DNA of 34,675 nt from assembly GCF_900129355.1 (NCBI RefSeq), contig NZ_FQVL01000021.1, forward strand, positions 1 to 34,675, written 5' to 3'. The stretch comes from Seinonella peptonophila (lineage in GTDB: Bacteria; Bacillota; Bacilli; Thermoactinomycetales; Thermoactinomycetaceae). Under the pieces are notes generated by a model, which was not told the DNA's origin, searched no databases, and saw nothing but the letters and a program-made list of their open reading frames with translations. Of this stretch, positions 17,361-26,098 are shown piece by piece (position 1 is the stretch's first letter; each line of letters opens with the position of its first letter). The position numbers and the translations under genes were made by a program.

Positions 17361-17387
17361 TAATATATGAAAATAGATAAAAAGAGT
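17361..17387 (-). promoter_or_regulatory. Candidate sigma-K promoter of the arginine-rich cluster
   Basis: On the minus strand, CATATATTA (17369-17361) fits the sigma-K -10 consensus CATANNNTA, and AC (17387-17386) lies 16 bases upstream as expected for the short -35. The start codon follows about 30 bases later. Such short patterns arise by chance in AT-rich DNA, so this rests on fit plus position. Confidence 0.4.
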
Positions 17388-17505
17388 TCGGGTGATCTAC
17401 CAATTTTTTAAAATAACTTTAAAGAGACTTATCTTTTAGATTCGTTTTTGAGCACAATAATGGGTATAAAAAGAAGAAGAAAGATTTTAGGAGGAGTGTG
17501 ATCTT

Positions 17506-18039
17506 ATGAATCATTCATTCGAACTTGCTACTTTTGCCGGAGGTTGCTTTTGGTGTATGATGGCACCATTTGAAAACTTAACAGGGGTCAAAAAAGTAGT
17601 AGCAGGTTATACTGGAGGACATACAAAAAATCCAACTTATGAAGAAGTTTGTACTGGAAAGACCGGTCATATAGAAGCCATTCAAATTACATACGACCCC
17701 AAGAAGCTAACATATTCTGAATTACTAGAAGTATTCTGGATGCAGATTGATCCAACTGACCCAGGAGGTCAATTTGCTGATCGTGGCATTCAATATCAGA
17801 CTGCAATCTTTTATCATAGTGAATCCCAGCATCGACAGGCGGTTGCTTCCAAGCAACAATTAGCTAATTCAGGACGCTTTTCAAAACCCATCATGACTCA
17901 ATTAAAAAAAGCGACAGTATTTTATCCAGCAGAGCCGATGCATCAAGATTATCATAAAAAAAATCAACAGCATTACCAGTCTTACCGCTATCACTCAGGT
18001 CGAGATCAGTTCCTAGAAAGAGTATGGAAAAAGAAATAA
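17506..18039 (+). CDS. msrA: Peptide methionine-S-sulfoxide reductase MsrA
   Basis: MsrA repairs S-methionine sulfoxide in proteins, using thioredoxin. The 177-residue protein has the signature GGCFWC with catalytic Cys14, then YTGGHTKNPTYEEVCTGKTGH, the EVFWMQIDPTDPGGQFADRG block and the YHKKNQQHYQSY end. AGGAGG precedes the ATG. No MsrB domain is fused. It is 20 bases upstream of fumC on the same strand, so the two are probably cotranscribed; no functional link is needed. Confidence 0.97.
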   Translation: MNHSFELATFAGGCFWCMMAPFENLTGVKKVVAGYTGGHTKNPTYEEVCTGKTGHIEAIQITYDPKKLTYSELLEVFWMQIDPTDPGGQFADRGIQYQTAIFYHSESQHRQAVASKQQLANSGRFSKPIMTQLKKATVFYPAEPMHQDYHKKNQQHYQSYRYHSGRDQFLERVWKKK

Positions 18040-18059
18040 CTCCTAAGGAGTGATCAAAA

Positions 18060-19538
18060 ATGGAATCAAAAAATAATCCACCTGGCGATCTTGTTGACAA
18101 TGGGAAGTATCGGGTTGAAACCGATTCAATGGGCTCAGTACTTGTACCAGCTGAACGGCTGTGGGGGGCGCAAACGCAACGTTCACTCATCCATTTTGCA
18201 ATTGGTGACAATCGCATGCCAAAACAGCTTTATCACGCATATGGTTATGTAAAAAAAGCAGCTGCTATTGTAAATGCAAAAGTAGGAAAACTTTCAGAGG
18301 ATAAAGCCAATTTAATCATTCAAGCTGCCGATGAAGTAATCGAAGGGAAACTCGACCGAGAATTCCCACTCTATGTCTGGCAGACTGGATCTGGAACACA
18401 ATCAAACATGAATGTAAATGAAGTAATTGCAAATCGTGCTATACAAATAAGTGGAGGAACTCTTGGAACTAAAAATCCGATTCATCCTAATGATGATGTA
18501 AATCTGTCACAATCATCAAATGACACCTTTCCCACTGCAATGCATATCGCGACGATCATAGCGCTTTCCCAGCAACTTATCCCACAAGTGCAACAATTAA
18601 TGGACTTGATGTGGGAAAAAGCGAAGAGTTGGAGCCATATTGTGAAAATCGGGCGCACCCATCTGCAAGATGCCACACCGCTTACAGTAGGACAAGAATG
18701 GTCTGGTTATGTGGCTCAGTTGCACCAAGCGCTTGAACGCCTACATCAAGCAAAAAAAGAATTATATGAATTAGCTGCTGGGGGTACGGCAGTAGGAACA
18801 GGAATTAATACACCACCGAACTTTTCAACAATGATTGCTGAAGAAATTGCCAAATTAACAAATCATCCCTTTATAACAGCAACAAATAAATATGCTGCTC
18901 AAGCATCATTAGATGCAATGGTTCAAGCAAGTGCATCTATACGTAGCCTTGCTGTTGCTTTCATCAAAATTGCAAATGATATTCGCTTTCTTGGATGTGG
19001 CCCTCGAGCTGGCATTCATGAATTACAGCTACCAGCAAATGAACCAGGTTCATCAATTATGCCTGGTAAAGTAAATCCCACCCAAGAAGAAGCCATGTTA
19101 ATGGTCTCTATTCAAGTAATCGGATACGATAACGCCGTTGCCTTTGCTGGTTCACAAGGGAATTTTGAATTAAACACAATGCGACCGATCATTATCTACA
19201 ATGTCTTGCAATCGATCAGCATCCTATCTGATGCTTGTAAAAGCTTCCTTCAATACAGCATCGAAGGAATCCAGTTAAATCAAGCAAAAATCGATCAGTA
19301 TGTAAATCGTTCTTTAATGCTTGTCACGGCACTAACAGCAACGATTGGTTATGACAAAGCATCTGAAATCGCCCATCTTGCATTTAAGCAAAATTTATCT
19401 TTAAAGGAAGCAGCCATTCAATCAGGATATATCGATGAAATCGAATTTGACCGATTGGTACAGCCTGAACAAATGGTGGGAAATCCTGATGAAGATCTCA
19501 TACAATTAACAAAAAAAATGGATCCCAATGCTTTTTAA
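18060..19538 (+). CDS. fumC: Class II fumarate hydratase FumC
   Basis: FumC interconverts fumarate and L-malate in the citric acid cycle and needs no iron-sulfur cluster. Motifs seen are SGTQSNMN (111-118), HPNDDVN (142-148), GRTHLQDA (198-205) and the fumarase/aspartase signature GSSIMPGKVNP (330-340). At 492 residues it is ~25-30 longer than usual, the excess being at the N-terminus (MESKNNPPGDLVDNGKYR). The start is supported by AAGGAG seven bases before the ATG. Aspartase is less likely, since the N-terminal ETDSMGSVLVP..LWGAQTQRS block is typical of FumC. With the nearby malic enzyme, the locus covers fumarate to malate to pyruvate. Confidence 0.95.
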   Translation: MESKNNPPGDLVDNGKYRVETDSMGSVLVPAERLWGAQTQRSLIHFAIGDNRMPKQLYHAYGYVKKAAAIVNAKVGKLSEDKANLIIQAADEVIEGKLDREFPLYVWQTGSGTQSNMNVNEVIANRAIQISGGTLGTKNPIHPNDDVNLSQSSNDTFPTAMHIATIIALSQQLIPQVQQLMDLMWEKAKSWSHIVKIGRTHLQDATPLTVGQEWSGYVAQLHQALERLHQAKKELYELAAGGTAVGTGINTPPNFSTMIAEEIAKLTNHPFITATNKYAAQASLDAMVQASASIRSLAVAFIKIANDIRFLGCGPRAGIHELQLPANEPGSSIMPGKVNPTQEEAMLMVSIQVIGYDNAVAFAGSQGNFELNTMRPIIIYNVLQSISILSDACKSFLQYSIEGIQLNQAKIDQYVNRSLMLVTALTATIGYDKASEIAHLAFKQNLSLKEAAIQSGYIDEIEFDRLVQPEQMVGNPDEDLIQLTKKMDPNAF

Positions 19539-19549
19539 AGCTTGGGATC
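19521..19549. terminator. Terminator shared by fumC and adaB
   Basis: GATCCCAA (19521-19528) pairs with TTGGGATC (19542-19549), and a T-rich loop includes the fumC stop. The stem also overlaps the adaB stop codon. U-tracts are weak on both sides. Confidence 0.7.
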
Positions 19550-20087
19550 ATCTCTTATTATCTAAAAACTCCTGTCCATTCTCAAGCTGTAACAATTGAT
19601 TCTTCATGAGAATTCCTCCACGGTATCCCGTTAATTTTCCATTTTTTCCAATCACTCGATGACATGGAATGACTATTAATAAAGGATTGGAACCAATTGC
19701 AGCTCCAACAGCACGAGCCGCGGACGGACGTTGGATTCGCATGGCAATATCCGAATAAGTAGCTGTTTTTCCATATGGAATTTGGTTTAAAGCATTCCAA
19801 ACTAAGTTTTGAAATGCACTACCCTGAATATCTATTGGAAATGTAAAATGATTTCTGTTTCCCTCTAGATACTCATCCAATTGATCTTTATAGGTTTTGA
19901 ATAAGTCATCATGATGTTTAATTGATGGTGAGAAGTTTCTATTTTTCAGTTTACCTAAGAATGAGATGTCTCTTTCATTCGCTCCACCTACATAACAAAG
20001 CCCTTTCTTAGTTGCTGCTAAATAGATTTCCCAATATTTATTGCGATATGTTGTCCAATAAATCGTTTGTTGTATAGGCTGAGCCAA
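19548..20087 (-). CDS. adaB: Methylated-DNA-[protein]-cysteine S-methyltransferase (AdaB/Ogt type)
   Basis: The enzyme removes O6-alkyl groups from guanine by suicidal transfer to its own cysteine. The signature is PCHRV with acceptor Cys142 (numbered from the chosen start), preceded by the helix-turn-helix block YGKTATYSDIA and the RAVGAAIGSNP arginine-finger region, and followed by GYRGG. I start it at TTG 20087 (MAQPIQQTIYW), because AAAGGGGG lies eight bases upstream; the longer reading to 20195 overlaps the DNA-binding domain of AdaA. It then has 179 residues and a 50-base overlap with adaA. A split form of an Ada fusion is possible. Confidence 0.93.
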   Translation of the reverse strand: MAQPIQQTIYWTTYRNKYWEIYLAATKKGLCYVGGANERDISFLGKLKNRNFSPSIKHHDDLFKTYKDQLDEYLEGNRNHFTFPIDIQGSAFQNLVWNALNQIPYGKTATYSDIAMRIQRPSAARAVGAAIGSNPLLIVIPCHRVIGKNGKLTGYRGGILMKNQLLQLENGQEFLDNKR

Positions 20088-20652
20088 CTCTATTTCCCCC
20101 TTTGGACTTTCGATACATCGATGGTGTAACACCAGTTTTCTTTTTAAAGATCGTTGTAAAGTATTGTGCATTAGAGATCCCGACTGCCTGCGCAATTTCT
20201 TTCATTGTTTGGTCAGTCTCTTGTAAATAATGCATCGCTTGATCCACTTTGATTTGTTCCAGATACTGTGCTGGTGTAACGCCTACGCACTTTTTAAATG
20301 TTCTTTGTAAATGATAAGGACTCAAATGGAAAACATTTGCTAACAAATCTAGAGAAATCGTGTTCGACCAATTTTTTTCTAAAAATCTTTTGATTTGATC
20401 AATCCATTCTTGAATAGGTAACTGAAGCTGATCAGGTCTGCATCGCTTACACGGTCGAAAACCTTCATTTATAGCCTCTTGACGATGATAAAAAATCCTC
20501 ACATTTTCCAACTTTGGTATTCGAGATGGACAAGATGGGCGACAAAATACCTTAGTTGTTTGCACGCCATAAAAAAACTTACCATCGTATGAATGATTAT
20601 TAGAAACAATTGCTTCCCATAATTTTTTATGAATGGGGTTATGTGTCTGCAT
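20038..20652 (-). CDS. adaA: AdaA-type methylphosphotriester-DNA methyltransferase and AraC-family activator
   Basis: A 204-residue protein. The N-terminal Ada domain has the four zinc cysteines 37, 41, 68 and 71 (VFCRPSCPSRIP and RPCKRCRP), one position off E. coli Ada; Cys37 would accept the methyl group. Residues ~95-185 are a double AraC helix-turn-helix (LDLLANVFHLSPYHLQRTFK and MKEIAQAVGISNAQYFTTIF). Methylated AdaA activates alkylation-repair genes, probably including its own operon with adaB. The start is ATG 20652 with AGAGGTGAT upstream. The last ~20 residues (from GGNRVG) run through the adaB ribosome binding site and match nothing. Confidence 0.94.
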   Translation of the reverse strand: MQTHNPIHKKLWEAIVSNNHSYDGKFFYGVQTTKVFCRPSCPSRIPKLENVRIFYHRQEAINEGFRPCKRCRPDQLQLPIQEWIDQIKRFLEKNWSNTISLDLLANVFHLSPYHLQRTFKKCVGVTPAQYLEQIKVDQAMHYLQETDQTMKEIAQAVGISNAQYFTTIFKKKTGVTPSMYRKSKGGNRVGSAYTTNDLLDNISQ

Positions 20653-20726
20653 ACCATCACCTCTGCTAAAGTATAATCGTTAAATCGTTTGTTTTGGTAA
20701 TTTTAGAATGAGTGAGCAAGAAAATG

Positions 20727-20752
20727 AAAAAACGAAGGGATTTACCCCTTCG
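20727..20752 (-). terminator. Terminator of the malic enzyme gene
   Basis: On the minus strand CGAAGGG (20752-20746) pairs with CCCTTCG (20739-20733), followed by GTTTTTTC. It ends just after the malic enzyme stop and before adaA. Confidence 0.88.
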
Positions 20753-20763
20753 TCATATTCGGC

Positions 20764-22212
20764 TTATTTAAAGTCAGATGGAATCTTACGTGCCACACCT
20801 GTACGAATCGCTGCATCAACTACCTGCGTACGGATCGCCTGTACCACATTTTGATTAAACACACTTGGAATAATATAGCCCGGATTCCGTTCATGATCAG
20901 AGATTACACTTGCAATAGCTTTCGCAGCAGCTAACTTCATTTCTTCATTGATCGTTTCAGCCCGACAATCGAGAGCCCCACGGAATATTCCAGGAAAACA
21001 GAGTACATTATTTATCTGGTTTGGATAATCGGATCTTCCGGTTGCAATGACAGCAGCAATATCTTCGATCTCAGCAGGATGAATTTCCGGATCTGGGTTT
21101 GCCATCGCAAAGACAACTGGTTGGCTAGCCATCTTCATCACATCTTCGCGTTTTAAGACCCCACCACGTGAAAGACCAATAAATACATCGGCTCCTTCTA
21201 ATACTTCACCAATCGTACCAGTTTTTCGTTCTGGATTTGTATTTTCTGCAAACCATTGCCAATGGGGATTATCATATTGCACATCTCTAGTTAGTGCTCC
21301 AGCCTTATCATATCCGATGATATTTTTGACACCTGCTGCCATCAACATTTTCGTACAAGATAATCCTGCAGCCCCAATTCCACATACAACAACTCGGATT
21401 TTATCTAATGGCTTTCCTACTACCTTCATCGCATTCATAAGTCCAGCAAGTAAAACCACGGCTGTTCCATGCTGATCATCATGAAAGACTGGAATATCCA
21501 ATTCTTCATTTAACCGCTTCTCAATATCAAAACAACGAGGAGAAGAGATATCTTCTAAATTAATTCCACCAAACGTTGGGGCCATCGCTTTAATCGTTTC
21601 AATAATCTGTTGTGTATCTTGGGTATCCAAACAAATTGGAAAAGCATCAATGCCTGCAAACTGTTTAAATAAAAGTGCCTTCCCTTCCATTACTGGCATC
21701 GCTGCGCTTGCTCCAATATTGCCAAGTCCCAATACTGCACTACCATCTGAAATGACAGCAACAGTATTTCTTTTAATTGTTAATGTATGCGCTTTCTCAG
21801 GTTGCTCTTGAATCGCTAAACATACTCGGGCAACATCCGGCGTGTAGACTCGTGATAGATCATCTCGATTTTGAATCGGGATCTTGGGGCTAATTTCCAC
21901 TTTGCCACCTAGATGTAGCAAAAATGTCCGATCAGATATATGAAGTAATCTTACTCCAGATAAGCTTTTTAAATGATATTCAATTTGTTCAATCGTATCA
22001 TTTTTAGTAACTGTTACTGTTATATCTCGTACTGTCATCTGTGAACCGGTCTGAATCATATCCAAAGCGATAATATCCCCACCCGCTTCAGCGATTACCT
22101 TTGCAACATTTGCAAATTGAACTTGATCCGTATCCATCTCTAAACGAAGTATAAAACTTTTTCCTGCAATACTTGGTTGATTTGTATACAATTGTTGATT
22201 CATGAACTCCAC
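20764..22212 (-). CDS. NAD(P)-dependent malic enzyme with N-terminal ACT domain
   Basis: It decarboxylates malate to pyruvate and yields NADH or NADPH. The 482-residue protein starts with an ACT-like regulatory domain (~18-95). The catalytic core has Tyr123 in RVYTPDVARV, DGSAVLGLGNIG at 156-167, the metal-site ED in NLEDIS (220-221), FHDDQHGTA at 243-251, the dinucleotide loop VVCGIGAAGLSC at 275-286, and FAMANPDPEI. This is the short MaeB/YtsJ type without a phosphotransacetylase tail. The ACT fusion suggests amino-acid or related effector control. The start is ambiguous between GTG 22212 and ATG three codons later. NAD versus NADP preference cannot be settled by reading. Confidence 0.94.
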   Translation of the reverse strand: MEFMNQQLYTNQPSIAGKSFILRLEMDTDQVQFANVAKVIAEAGGDIIALDMIQTGSQMTVRDITVTVTKNDTIEQIEYHLKSLSGVRLLHISDRTFLLHLGGKVEISPKIPIQNRDDLSRVYTPDVARVCLAIQEQPEKAHTLTIKRNTVAVISDGSAVLGLGNIGASAAMPVMEGKALLFKQFAGIDAFPICLDTQDTQQIIETIKAMAPTFGGINLEDISSPRCFDIEKRLNEELDIPVFHDDQHGTAVVLLAGLMNAMKVVGKPLDKIRVVVCGIGAAGLSCTKMLMAAGVKNIIGYDKAGALTRDVQYDNPHWQWFAENTNPERKTGTIGEVLEGADVFIGLSRGGVLKREDVMKMASQPVVFAMANPDPEIHPAEIEDIAAVIATGRSDYPNQINNVLCFPGIFRGALDCRAETINEEMKLAAAKAIASVISDHERNPGYIIPSVFNQNVVQAIRTQVVDAAIRTGVARKIPSDFK

Positions 22213-22797
22213 TGCCCTTTCTATTCATATATATCATCAATTACGGTCAGCTTTGACTGCAACATTGAAGATTAAATAATGAAGAAATACAATCCAGAAC
22301 TAGAATACCATGTTAAGTGTTCAAGGATACCCTTAAAAGTAAATGGTAAAAAATATGTTGCAATTGTATCAGTGGCGAAACATGAAAATCAACACAATGA
22401 ATCAATAGTTGAAATTTAAATTCGATGACCACATCATCCCTTTATGTTTTGAATTATTGTTCAAAAATTCCATATTTTATTTTTATACTCATCGTGATAG
22501 CGATTATGGGTTTGGGTTTTTATACTATTTAAATGAGGCGAATTCTCTCTTAACTGTTTAAAAATAACATTTAACAATAGTTCCCCCTATACAAACAACA
22601 TGGTATACTCAAATTAATTTCACTCCTTTGATTCCCATACTTTTACATTTTCCAAAGCATGCAGTTGGGATAAAGAGGAGCGCTACTTAGCATCTTCTTA
22701 GTTATGATATTTAAAGATCCAATCCTACTGTAAACGATCCTTATTTGCGTAATTATGAGGGTAATGAAACTTTTAGTCTCTATGCAAGTCTTTATGA
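22213..22797. other. Intergenic region of 585 bases
   Basis: Between the malic enzyme and the NlpC/P60 gene I see only one possible tiny gene (22279-22419), a stretch at ~22460-22530 that could encode a ~25-residue hydrophobic peptide without a ribosome binding site, and AT-rich sequence. No tRNA, riboswitch of a known class or repeat is evident. Such loose sequence may mark lost genes. Confidence 0.5.
22279..22419 (+). CDS. Possible 46-residue protein, doubtful
   Basis: An open frame from ATG 22279 reads MKKYNPELEYHVK..., with a strand-like centre (KKYVAIVSVAKHENQH). It has no clear ribosome binding site, only GAAG nine bases upstream. It is not recognised and could be a fragment of a lost gene. 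Confidence 0.2.
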   Translation: MKKYNPELEYHVKCSRIPLKVNGKKYVAIVSVAKHENQHNESIVEI

Positions 22798-22800
22798 ATG

Positions 22801-22861
22801 GAGGTGGGTGACCACTCCGCTGAAATGAGAAACTCTACCACTTCAGTGGTAAGTAGTTCAC
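22801..22861 (+). other. Hairpin in the leader of the NlpC/P60 gene, possibly an IS605-type right-end relic
   Basis: TACCACT (22836-22842) pairs with AGTGGTA (22845-22851). The flanks, GAGAAACTC before and AGTAGTTCAC after, recall right ends of tnpB-bearing IS200/IS605 elements. An alternative pairing joins ACCACT near 22811 with AGTGGT, so two exclusive folds are possible, as in an attenuator. The ribosome binding site AAGGAG is ten bases downstream. Either reading is uncertain. Confidence 0.35.
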
Positions 22862-22875
22862 ATAAGGAGTTTTCA

Positions 22876-23856
22876 ATGAAAAAAATTACTATTTTTATCA
22901 CCGTTCCTTTTACACTTGCGATTCTGCTTTTTTTCACACCAATATGTCTTGCTGCACCCACAGATCAAGACTCAAATCTGGAACAGTCGATGAAAGAGTA
23001 TAATCAATCACAAAAAGAAGCAAAACGGCTACAAAACAAAATTACTACAATGGACAAAAAAATGAACGATACATTTCTCCACCTTGAACAACTAAAAACT
23101 GAGCAATATGAAACGCAAAAGCGATATAACCAGATTCTAAAAAAATACTACATTTCTAGACAAACCAATTTAGGAGCTAGACTTCTAGGATCTGAATCTC
23201 TGTCTCAATTTCTGTTCCGCCTTGAATATATTCAGCTTGTGATGAAGCGAGACCAACGGATTATCGCGCAATATAAACGACAAACAACCCAAATTACAAA
23301 AGCACAAGCACAATTAAAAAAAGAAATTGCACAAACAAAGCCCATTCTTCAAGCTGCTGAACAGAAGTCAAAAGACTTACATAAGAAATATCAAGTTTTA
23401 AAATCGAAAAAAACAAGTGATCAAACTCAAACCCATTCAAAGGAAAAAGACAAAGAGACAGAAAAACCGACACAACCAATTGAAGATCAATCATGGCTCA
23501 ATCAAGCAAGAGCAATGATCGGAGTTGTAAAATACCGCTTTGGAGCTAGTTCATTCCCCTATTTTGATTGTTCAAGTTGGGTTCAATATGTATTTAAAAA
23601 ATACCAAGGAATCAATCTTCCGCGTACAGCCGAGTCACAGTCAACAGTAGGTTCATTTGTCTCTAAATCAAATCTTCAACCAGGAGATTTAGTATTTTTT
23701 CAAGGAACATATAAAAAAGGTATTTCACATGTTGGAATTTATCTAGGCGATGGGTATTATATCTCCAATAAAAATGAACGAATTGACTTAAAAATCGAAT
23801 CGATCAATAGTAGCTACTCAAAAGCTCACTATTGGGGTGCAAAAAGAGTAAACTAG
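22876..23856 (+). CDS. Secreted NlpC/P60 peptidoglycan hydrolase with coiled-coil N-terminus
   Basis: The start is ATG 22876 (MKKITIFITVPF), with AAGGAG upstream; an earlier in-frame start lacks a signal peptide. The protein has 326 residues: signal peptide 1-26 (ends CLA), a long coiled coil ~35-175 like the regulatory part of CwlO or PcsB proteins, a Lys/Thr/Glu linker, and an NlpC/P60 domain from ~205. Catalytic Cys232 lies in FDCSSWVQ, His285 in SHVGIYLGDG. The third residue, usually His, seems to be a polar residue in YYISNKN. Members cut D-Glu-meso-DAP bonds in peptidoglycan. The coiled coil suggests control by a membrane partner such as FtsEX, as inferred from CwlO. Confidence 0.92.
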   Translation: MKKITIFITVPFTLAILLFFTPICLAAPTDQDSNLEQSMKEYNQSQKEAKRLQNKITTMDKKMNDTFLHLEQLKTEQYETQKRYNQILKKYYISRQTNLGARLLGSESLSQFLFRLEYIQLVMKRDQRIIAQYKRQTTQITKAQAQLKKEIAQTKPILQAAEQKSKDLHKKYQVLKSKKTSDQTQTHSKEKDKETEKPTQPIEDQSWLNQARAMIGVVKYRFGASSFPYFDCSSWVQYVFKKYQGINLPRTAESQSTVGSFVSKSNLQPGDLVFFQGTYKKGISHVGIYLGDGYYISNKNERIDLKIESINSSYSKAHYWGAKRVN

Positions 23857-23876
23857 CGAATCATCGCTAGTTTTTT
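23852..23876 (+). terminator. Rho-independent terminator of the NlpC/P60 gene
   Basis: ACTAGCGA (23852-23859) pairs with TCGCTAGT (23864-23871) around ATCA and is followed by six T residues. It overlaps the stop codon. Confidence 0.93.
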
Positions 23877-23940
23877 ACTTATTAAAAATAATGTATATTA
23901 TCGAGTTTAAAAATCCCACCAGAATTGGCATTCATACCGT

Positions 23941-25947
23941 TTACTCATGATCTCTTTTTAGCTTTCCATAGCAAACATCATGTAATTGTTGCAGGAAATA
24001 GGTACGGATGATTTCCGGATCATTTGTAGCTAATTTTTCAATTGCACCTGATTGTTGACAAAGTGATTCTAAGGTTAGCATGAGCTCCTGAACTTCCTTT
24101 TTTGCATCTTTGGGAGTTAGTAAGATAATGAGTTGATCTACCCCTTTGTGGATTGATTCCTGTAATTCATAAACTGCAAAAAAAGGTTGCTCGATCTCAT
24201 CGCCTTTAAATTGGTAGACTGATAAACCATTCTCAAGCTGCAACAGTGTCTGTTCAAACCAACTTTGACCATCTCGTAGGAAACCTTCTGAAATAAGATC
24301 ATGCCCAATCTGCCTGATCACCTCTTCATTACTCCACCCCATATTTGGAACACTACTTAAATAAAATTGTTTCATTAATTCAACCACAATACCAAGCAAT
24401 GAATGAATTGATTCATACAGACCAAGCATCGAAGGTTGTTCGATTTTGACTATTGTTGGTGGAATTTGACCCATATACTCTCGAATCCGCTCTGCTTCTT
24501 GATCAGTGAGAATCGGATTGATCTGTATATATTCATCATCTTGTAAGCTGGGAATTTTAACAGTTGAAATGATAAAATCATAATTTTTAACTGATAACTC
24601 TTCAACCAGATATGCTGATAAAGTCTGAACAACATGAATCTGGGGAATTTGGCTTTGTATTTGAGTGGCTAATAACTGGGAAGTTCCCACACCGCTTGGG
24701 CAGATAATGATTACATCGAAGGAATCTTGTTGATTGAGTCGTTCAAAGGCTGCACCTAAATGAATCACAATATGACCAATCTCTTCATCTGGAATCAACA
24801 GCTCATGAAAAATCCAAAAAACTTCTTCTTTTACAATTTGAAAAATCGACCAATAGTCTTCCTTAATCTTTGATAACAGTGTATTTGATATTTTTTGTTT
24901 CATTCTTATCTGTGGTAATCGAGACGCTAAATGTGTAATCAAACCTGGAATTAATGAATCATCCTCAGATAAGCGAAACTCTAATCGATTTTCACATGCA
25001 TCTACCAATTGATTTACACGCTTTCTCAAATCATCAAGATCTACGTCATATTCTGGATGATGTTGCTGTTGACCATTTCTTAAATGAAGTGTCACATAGC
25101 CAATCTCATCAATCGGAAATGAGATCGGCAAATTCATCTCAATTCGGTGAATAATCTTTTCCGCTATTTTATACTCAGGAATCAAAGATAACTCTTCCAA
25201 ATGTGTAGCATTTAGCGTGATTGTCTCTCCTGATTGGACGCGCTCTATTGCAAGACACAGATGGACAGTTAAGGCCAAATAAGCGCTTTCAGGAAATGGT
25301 ACTGATAAATCTTGGTTCAAATCTTTTAACGCATGTTCTACAATCATTAACCGCTCGCCTGAAATTTGATCAAATAATTGCTTACTTAAACTGTTACCCA
25401 ACTCTTCTTTTATCAAATCGATTAACTCAGTAATCTCCATTTGTTCTGCGATTACTGAACCCAAAGCCAATTTTTTATCGATTTCTTCCCCAGTAATTTC
25501 GATGCCATTTTCGCGATTACTCGTTAATTTTAAACGAGCGTTCCATAACCATTGATTCAGATGATCTAAATCTTGGCTGATTGTTTCAGGAGCTACCCTG
25601 AACTGATTTGCAAGGTATTCTATGGTTAAAGGTTGATCTGATTCTAAAAAAGCACAAAGCAAGAATATAACGCGATCATCCTCATCGTATGTACTAGATT
25701 CTATTGAAAATAAATCTTTTTTTAGTTGCTCCTTTGATGTTTCCGTACCTTGTATCATCACGCCTGAACCTAGCTTCTTTTGGAGAACCAAATCATAATA
25801 AGCGCATACTTCATCTAATGATTTCAAGTGAGATTGTAGCTCGCGGGTGCCCATTTGAAATTCCCGGGATAACTGACTCAATGAAATAGGCATTTTTCTT
25901 TCAAGCAATAAAAGCAATATTTTCTGTTGAATTGGCGAAGTATACAT
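23941..25947 (-). CDS. PRD-containing transcriptional activator with EIIB and EIIA modules (MtlR/LicR type)
   Basis: A 668-residue regulator. It has an N-terminal helix-turn-helix (~8-50) and a second one (~85-135), PRD1 ~205-305 with His in LTVHLCLA and VTLHLRNG, and PRD2 ~310-400 with ITHLASR and IVIHLGAAF. An EIIB-like domain holds the phospho-cysteine loop CPSGVGTSQLL (~416), and an EIIA-like domain spans ~525-660. The EIIA active-site histidine (usually in a GIAIPH-like block) is not evident. Such proteins activate sugar operons when phosphorylated by HPr and EII components. No PTS or sugar genes are near, so its target lies elsewhere. AAGGAGAGG precedes the ATG. Confidence 0.88.
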   Translation of the reverse strand: MYTSPIQQKILLLLLERKMPISLSQLSREFQMGTRELQSHLKSLDEVCAYYDLVLQKKLGSGVMIQGTETSKEQLKKDLFSIESSTYDEDDRVIFLLCAFLESDQPLTIEYLANQFRVAPETISQDLDHLNQWLWNARLKLTSNRENGIEITGEEIDKKLALGSVIAEQMEITELIDLIKEELGNSLSKQLFDQISGERLMIVEHALKDLNQDLSVPFPESAYLALTVHLCLAIERVQSGETITLNATHLEELSLIPEYKIAEKIIHRIEMNLPISFPIDEIGYVTLHLRNGQQQHHPEYDVDLDDLRKRVNQLVDACENRLEFRLSEDDSLIPGLITHLASRLPQIRMKQKISNTLLSKIKEDYWSIFQIVKEEVFWIFHELLIPDEEIGHIVIHLGAAFERLNQQDSFDVIIICPSGVGTSQLLATQIQSQIPQIHVVQTLSAYLVEELSVKNYDFIISTVKIPSLQDDEYIQINPILTDQEAERIREYMGQIPPTIVKIEQPSMLGLYESIHSLLGIVVELMKQFYLSSVPNMGWSNEEVIRQIGHDLISEGFLRDGQSWFEQTLLQLENGLSVYQFKGDEIEQPFFAVYELQESIHKGVDQLIILLTPKDAKKEVQELMLTLESLCQQSGAIEKLATNDPEIIRTYFLQQLHDVCYGKLKRDHE

Positions 25948-26098
25948 CGTTACCTCTCCTTATATTCACAAGGAAACATACCTGATTAAAATTTTATTAA
26001 TATCATAATAACCTATCTACTAGATTCTGTCATATATAATCATTTATTTACAAAATTAAGCAGAAAAGCAATTATATAGATCAGATAAAATTCCAATA

